Origin: JACVRW01 sp963812415
Lineage (GTDB): Bacteria > Actinomycetota > Thermoleophilia > Solirubrobacterales > Thermoleophilaceae
Reading direction: 5' to 3'
Length of the DNA: 64,000 bases
Assembly (NCBI GenBank): GCA_963812415.1
Contig: CAWEVH010000001.1
Coordinates: 28,414 to 92,413 of the forward strand
Part shown: positions 59,913-64,000 of the stretch, one piece after another
How the letters are laid out: each line of letters starts with the position of its first letter
Position numbering within the stretch: position 1 is the first letter of the stretch
Position numbers and translations under genes: made by a program
Notes under the pieces: generated by a model
Seen by the model: only the letters and a program-made list of their open reading frames with translations
What the model was told of the DNA's origin: nothing
Database searches by the model: none

Positions 59913-62163
59913 CTACGACCTCGGCCGCGTCTTGTCGGGGTCGTAGAACGGGACGCGAACCACGCTCGCCGGTATCCGCTTCTGGTGCCCGTCGAGCTTG
60001 CCGATCTCGACCTCGGTGCCGAGCTCGGAGTACCGGACGGCCATGCGGCAGAGCGCGACGTTCTTGCGCAGCGTGGGGCTGCGCGTGCCGCTCGTGACGA
60101 CTCCGACCCGCTGCCGCCCGACGTAGACCTCGTCGCCGTGGCCGGCGACCTCGTGGCCGTCCAGCTCGAGCCCGACGAGCGTGCGCTGCGGGTGCTCCGA
60201 GCGCTCGACGAGCGCCTCCTTGCCGACGAAGTCGTCCTCCGAGTCGAGCTTGACCGTGAAGCCGATGCCCGCCTCGAACGGGTCGACCTGGTCGTCGAAC
60301 TCGTAGCCGGCGAAGATCAGCCCCGCCTCGATGCGGATCATGTCGAGCGCCTCGAGCCCGAGCGGCTTCATGCCGTGACCCTTGCCGGCCTCGGCGATCG
60401 CGTCCCAGACGGCCGGGCCGTCGTCCGGGTGGCAGAAGACCTCATAGCCGAGCTCGCCGGTATAGCCGGTGCGCGAGACGACGATGGGCGTGCCGTCGTA
60501 CGTGCCGATCCTGCCGACGAGGAAGCGGAACCACTTGAGCTCCTCGAGCGACGGATGGGTCGGCGGAGTCCAGACGAGCTTCTTCATGATCTCGCGGCTC
60601 TCCGGGCCCTGGACCGCCAGGTTGTGGAGCTGGTCGGTCGAGGGCTTCACCCAGACCTTCAGGCCGAGCCGCTCCGCCAGCTCCCTGAGCCACACCCCGT
60701 CGTACTCATCCCCGCCGATGAAGCGGAAGTTGTCGTGCCCGAGGCGGAAGACCGTCGCGTCGTCGACCATTCCGCCGGTCTCGTTGCACACGGCGGTGTA
60801 GACGACCTGGCCGACCGCGAGCCGGCGGATGTCGCGCGTGACGGCCCACTGCATCAGCAGCTCGGCGTCCGGGCCGAGGATCTCCCACTTGCGGAGGGGC
60901 GAGAGGTCCATCACGACGGCCTTCTCGCGGCAGGCCCAGTACTCGGCGATCCCGCCCTCGTTGTTGAAGCAGTGCGGCAGCCAGTAGCCGCGGTACTCCA
61001 CGAAGCTCTCGGTGAGCTTGCTGGTGCGCGGGTGGAACGCCGTCTCCTTGGTCATTACTGGCTCGGCCTCCGGGGTCACGCGATGGGCAATCGCCGTCTG
61101 AAAGCGATTCTCGGGCGAGTAGACGCGAACGTGGATGTCTGTGCACTCCCAGGCGTTCGCCGCGTCGATGTCGTCCGGGCACGCCGACGACGCGCACACG
61201 AGGTCGCCCAGCGCCCGCAGGAGGACGTAATCGCCGGGCCGCGACCAGGGCTCGTCCATGTGCAGCTGGTGCTCGCGGTCGAGGCCCGTGTTGTAGAAGA
61301 GGTTGAGCGCCTCCCAGCCCTTGCGCTCGGCGATCCCGAACCGGGTGACCTGGCCGTTGAAGTTGTCCGTGCAGTTGACGTGCCCGGGATAGCCCATGTC
61401 CTCGTAGTACTTCGCGTAGCAGGCGAGGCCGAACATGTCGTGCCGTCCGACCGTGTCCTGCACGACCTGGACGAGCGGGTCCTGGTCGACGTCGAAGAAC
61501 TTGCTGTAGATCCCCGGCGAGGGCACGGCCGCACCCATCAGCGTGCGGGTCGTGACGCCGTCGAGCCCGCGCTCCAGTCCGTTCTGCAGCTTCTGCTCGG
61601 TGGAAGGCGAGGAAGTCCGAGCACTGCTTGCCCCGCACGTCGATGATCTGGATGTACTCGCCGTCCCTCACCTCGTAGGCGAGGGCGCTCGCCTTGTCCA
61701 CGCGGAAGTCGAGCCGGGGCTCCGCGAGCAGCGGCGGCAGCTCGACCTCGACCTCGGGCCGGGGCGTGGCCCGCTTGACCTCGACGATCAGCGCGGACGC
61801 GGGCGGGTCACCGTCGATCACGCGCCCGCCGGGGGCGGCGACCGTGAGCACGGCGTCGCGCTCGACCGCGAACGACTGCGACGTGCCCGGCCGCGACTCC
61901 GGGCCGAACAGGCGGATCGGCAAATGGCGCTCGCCCAACGCACCGGGATCGTCCAGGACCAGCTCGGCCGGCTGGCCGCCGTCCGGGTCGATCACGGTGA
62001 CCCGGTCGTCGCCGTGCAGCTGGACCGTCGTGCTCCCGCCGGGCCGCACCCACCAGGACTCGAAGGCCCGGTCGACGGGCCTCAGACCCGAGGATGTCAG
62101 CCGGGGGCTCGCGCCCCCGGGCCCCCGTGGCGCCTGGCCGGTGGTTGGCCCTTGAACGGCCAC
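59913..62163 (-). CDS. DUF1989 (urea-carboxylase-associated) - GcvT aminomethyltransferase fusion (frame broken near 61606)
   Basis: N-terminal DUF1989-type domain (about 190 residues: STTVQLHGDDRVTVIDPDGG, ASALAYEVRDGEYIQIIDVR, GKQCSDFLAF). The frame breaks near 61606 and resumes as EQKLQNGLERGLDGVTTRTL. A further DUF1989-like section follows (YSKFFDVDQDPLVQVVQDTV, CTDNFNGQVTRFGIAERKGW). From about 61050 comes a full GcvT fold (YWACREKAVVMDLSPLRKWE, LHNLAVQGPESREIMKKLVW, VSRTGYTGELGYEVFCHPDD, LEALDMIRIEAGLIFAGYEF), a tetrahydrofolate-dependent methyl or aminomethyl transferase. Substrate unknown. The GTG start is doubtful, since a hairpin lies in the first codons; a later start is likely. 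Confidence 0.82.
62101..62120. repeat. 8-bp-arm palindromic GC element
   Basis: CCGGGGGC-TCGC-GCCCCCGG lies between the acyl-CoA dehydrogenase stop and the conserved start of DUF1989-GcvT. It looks like a REP-type extragenic palindrome or attenuator and argues that the true GcvT start is downstream of it. Confidence 0.5.
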
Positions 62164-62172
62164 GACGTCCCC

Positions 62173-63573
62173 TTACGCCTTCCCTGCCGGCTCCTTGGCC
62201 TCGTCCTTCTCGGCCTGCTCCGAGAGCTGCTTGGCGAGCTCGCGCTTGCCGGCGGCGTCGAGCTTCTTGACCTCGTTCTCGACCACCCGGCGGTTGTAGG
62301 TCTGGTTCCAGTAGTCGAGCGCGTCGAACCCGAGCAGCACGGCCTTGCCCACGAACTGGCGCAGCACCTCGTTGGTCGGGCCCATCACCCAGCCGGCCTT
62401 GGCGTCGCGCACGTAGCGCTCGAGCTCCATGTCGCGCTTGTAGCCGGAACCGCCGCAGGCATGCAGCATCTTGTCCACGTGGTGGGCGGTGTTCTTCGCC
62501 GCCTCGAACTTGATCTGCCAGGCCCAGTGCAGGTAGTCCGCGCGGGCGGTCTCGCCCACCTCGAGCACGCGCCGGTTGTCGTCCGTCGCCCGGTCCATCG
62601 CCTGGGCCACCGACATCACGAACACGCGACAGGCGTTGGTGTCCATCACGGCCTCGCCGATGTAGTCCTGGATCGTCGGGTAGTCGGCTACGCGCATGCC
62701 CACGTCCACGTGCCGCTTGCGCGTGGTGTGGCGCTTGGCGATGTCGATCGCGCCCATCGTGATGCCGTTCCACACCGACGAGGAGCCGATCAGGAACCAG
62801 GGGTCGACGGCCTCGTCATTCGAGGTGGCGCCGTCGCCGAGCGGGCCCACCACCTGTTCGGCGGGGATCTCGACTCCCTCGACCTGGATCGGCCCGGACT
62901 GGTTGCCCCGCAGCCCGAGGGCGTCCCAGAGCGAGGGCTGCGCCTGCACGTCGTCCCCGTCGATCACGAACACCGACAGGTCGTCATAGCCGGTGAAGTC
63001 CGGGCTGGTGGTCTGCACCACGTAGAAGTCGGCGAAGCCGCCCGAGGTCGTCCAGGACGCCTTCTTGTTGACCTTGAAGCCACCGTTCGAGCGCTCCGCG
63101 CTCGATGAGAACGGGTACCAGAAATGCGAACCCGTCTCGGGATCGGAATAGGAGAGCGTTCCGATCTTGCAGTCGCCCAGCGGCTTGATGTACTTCTCGA
63201 CAAGCTCGTCGGTGGGCCGCAGCATGATCGTGGCCACCGCGCTGATGTGCATGACGTAGCACATCGCGGTCGAGGCGCAGCCGTAGCGGGCAAGCGTCTC
63301 GCAGACCATCGTGTACGCCACGTGGTTCTCGCCGAGGCCGCCGTACTCCTCCGGCACCGTCAGGGCCAGGAAGCCGTGCTCGGCGAGGATCTCGAAGTTG
63401 CGACGCGGATAGAGCAGCTCGTCGTCGGAGCGCTTCGCGTTCGCGCGCATCTCCTTCTCGCAGAGCTCGATCAGCGTCGCGCGCAGCTCCTTCTGGCGGT
63501 CGGTCAAGAGCCAGTCCGGGTCCCACTCGTAGCCCAGGCCCCAGAAGGGCTCCTCACCCCAAGTCTTCTCCAC
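62173..63573 (-). CDS. acyl-CoA dehydrogenase family protein
   Basis: FAD-dependent acyl-CoA dehydrogenase of 466 residues: RNFEILAEHGFLALTVPEEY, GGLGENHVAYTMVCETLARY, GTLSYSDPETGSHFWYPFSS, ASWTTSGGFADFYVVQT, DALGLRGNQSGPIQVEGVEI, MLHACGGSGYKRDMELERYV and GPTNEVLRQFVGKAVL, with a charged C-terminal extension. The GTG at 63573 is selected because AGGAG lies 8 nt upstream and the shared operator then sits at the same distance as in PhyH; upstream TTG (63603) or GTG (63582) are less good. It heads the operon with DUF1989-GcvT, flavin reductase and PRK. Substrate unknown. Confidence 0.93.
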   Translation of the reverse strand: MEKTWGEEPFWGLGYEWDPDWLLTDRQKELRATLIELCEKEMRANAKRSDDELLYPRRNFEILAEHGFLALTVPEEYGGLGENHVAYTMVCETLARYGCASTAMCYVMHISAVATIMLRPTDELVEKYIKPLGDCKIGTLSYSDPETGSHFWYPFSSSAERSNGGFKVNKKASWTTSGGFADFYVVQTTSPDFTGYDDLSVFVIDGDDVQAQPSLWDALGLRGNQSGPIQVEGVEIPAEQVVGPLGDGATSNDEAVDPWFLIGSSSVWNGITMGAIDIAKRHTTRKRHVDVGMRVADYPTIQDYIGEAVMDTNACRVFVMSVAQAMDRATDDNRRVLEVGETARADYLHWAWQIKFEAAKNTAHHVDKMLHACGGSGYKRDMELERYVRDAKAGWVMGPTNEVLRQFVGKAVLLGFDALDYWNQTYNRRVVENEVKKLDAAGKRELAKQLSEQAEKDEAKEPAGKA

Positions 63574-63590
63574 GATCCTCACTCCTGAGT

Positions 63591-63601
63591 CGAATTCGTA
63601 C
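63591..63601 (-). promoter_or_regulatory. operator-like GTACGAATTCG, second copy
   Basis: Read on the minus strand, GTACGAATTCG ends 17 nt before the acyl-CoA dehydrogenase GTG, with an extra T on its 5' side as in the PhyH copy (48525-48540). It may overlap the promoter of the whole operon. Confidence 0.6.
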
Positions 63602-63604
63602 AAA

Positions 63605-63768
63605 TTAGTTCATCCAGCCGTCCGGAACAACCCAGACGAGGCAGCCTGCGTCGCGGCGTACGCGCCGCGCGCGCCGGAAGCTCAGCCGTCCGATCCTGTT
63701 GAGATCGGGGCCGAACACGAGCAGCCCGGTGTCACGCTCCTGCACGAGCTCCAGCAAGGCGGTCAACG
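63605..63768 (-). pseudogene. C-terminal fragment resembling a universal-stress-type protein
   Basis: About 54 codons, LLELVQERDTGLLVFGPDLN followed by RIGRLSFRRARRVRRDAGCL and VWVVPDGWMN, ending at TAA 63605. The layout (helix, hydrophobic strand LLVFGP, basic helix, CLVWVVP strand) is like the end of an alpha/beta nucleotide-binding (UspA-like) domain. An in-frame stop lies just upstream at about 63769, so the N-terminal part is missing or in another frame. The assignment is weak. Confidence 0.3.
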
Positions 63769-63926
63769 GTCACTTGGCTCTTACCCGCAGCAGCTCCGTC
63801 TTGACCTCCGAGCGGCCGCGGCACGCGACGGTCCTATCGGACGAGAGGGGCGGGCGCAGCGCGTGGCTGGCGGCGCCGCCGTTCGTCGACTGAACTGTCC
63901 GCTTCCAGCCCTCCCAGCTCGCACAC
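63769..63926. other. unassigned stretch
   Basis: No convincing reading frame. A minus-strand frame ending at about 63771 (KTELLRVRAK then stop) may belong to the fragment downstream. Otherwise nothing recognised. Confidence 0.3.
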
Positions 63927-64000
63927 CTAGGCGAGCGGCCGCGCGTCCAACGAGGTCACGAACGCCTCGGGCGCGGAGATCGCGGCGCGTGCTAGGTTCG
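63927..64000 (-). CDS. partial CDS entering from the right edge
   Basis: On the minus strand, 24 codons (NLARAAISAPEAFVTSLDAR, then PLA) end at TAG 63927. The amphipathic composition suits the C-terminus of a protein, but too little is visible to identify it. Confidence 0.35.
   Translation of the reverse strand, partial: NLARAAISAPEAFVTSLDARPLA

Overview
This is very high-GC chromosomal DNA with actinobacterial gene content: CarD, ECF sigma/anti-sigma pairs, a Hanks-type kinase, a DnaQ-UvrC fusion, MoeA-PBP and an actinobacterial-type phosphoribulokinase. The CSLREA/choice-of-anchor protein, a SigH-like sigma factor inside a Firmicutes-like gene block and the fused PG-binding/resolvase protein suggest a deep-branching lineage such as Thermoleophilia/Solirubrobacterales. 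That placement is inference; the window has no rRNA.

Layout. 1-5.4 kb: end of a class B PBP, a sugar-nucleotide epimerase, a kinase-TPR protein, and divergent thiolase and 3-hydroxyacyl-CoA dehydrogenase around a perfect 7+2+7 palindrome. 5.4-15.3 kb: secreted beta-helix protein, CNNM/CBS membrane protein, pterin dehydratase, a BtuF-like protein, rhomboid protease, two ECF sigma loci and a PlsC-GpsA hybrid. 15.3-24.8 kb: tRNA-Thr and a long minus-strand block radA-disA-carD-ispD-PHP-ispF-amidase-cysS-rlmB-sigH. 24.9-30.8 kb: DnaQ-UvrC nuclease, small proteins, an IS630 remnant, a tandem RHH protein, a phosphoesterase and an ATP-grasp enzyme. 30.8-35.8 kb: ECF sigma factor, a PG-binding/transmembrane/dead-resolvase protein, and a wall-spanning repeat protein with 21 copies of a 54-bp unit. 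36.1-39.2 kb: a decayed exopolysaccharide-type cluster. 39.4-47.5 kb: a molybdenum/tungsten cofactor island (MobA-MoaD, PabB-PabC, aldehyde:ferredoxin oxidoreductase, MoeA, MoeA-PBP). 47.6-47.9 kb: a MITE-like element. 47.9-51.8 and 57.4-63.6 kb: C1/glyoxylate-type metabolism (cyclodeaminase, PhyH oxygenase, CitE-like lyase, class V aminotransferase, LysR, phosphoribulokinase, flavin reductase, DUF1989-GcvT fusion, acyl-CoA dehydrogenase). Inserted between them is a glycan-hydrolysis locus (glycoamylase-RTX, ROK regulator, GH3).

Shared promoter motifs suggest regulons. TGTACGAATTCG lies exactly 17 nt before the start codons of both the PhyH and the acyl-CoA dehydrogenase genes. A 26-nt element (21/26 identical) precedes both glycosidase genes that flank the ROK regulator.

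Caution: at least 13 otherwise well-conserved genes are broken by one or more 1-2 nt indels, with the conserved protein resuming in another frame. This looks like residual sequencing or assembly error rather than mass pseudogenisation. Such genes are annotated as single loci with the break positions given.
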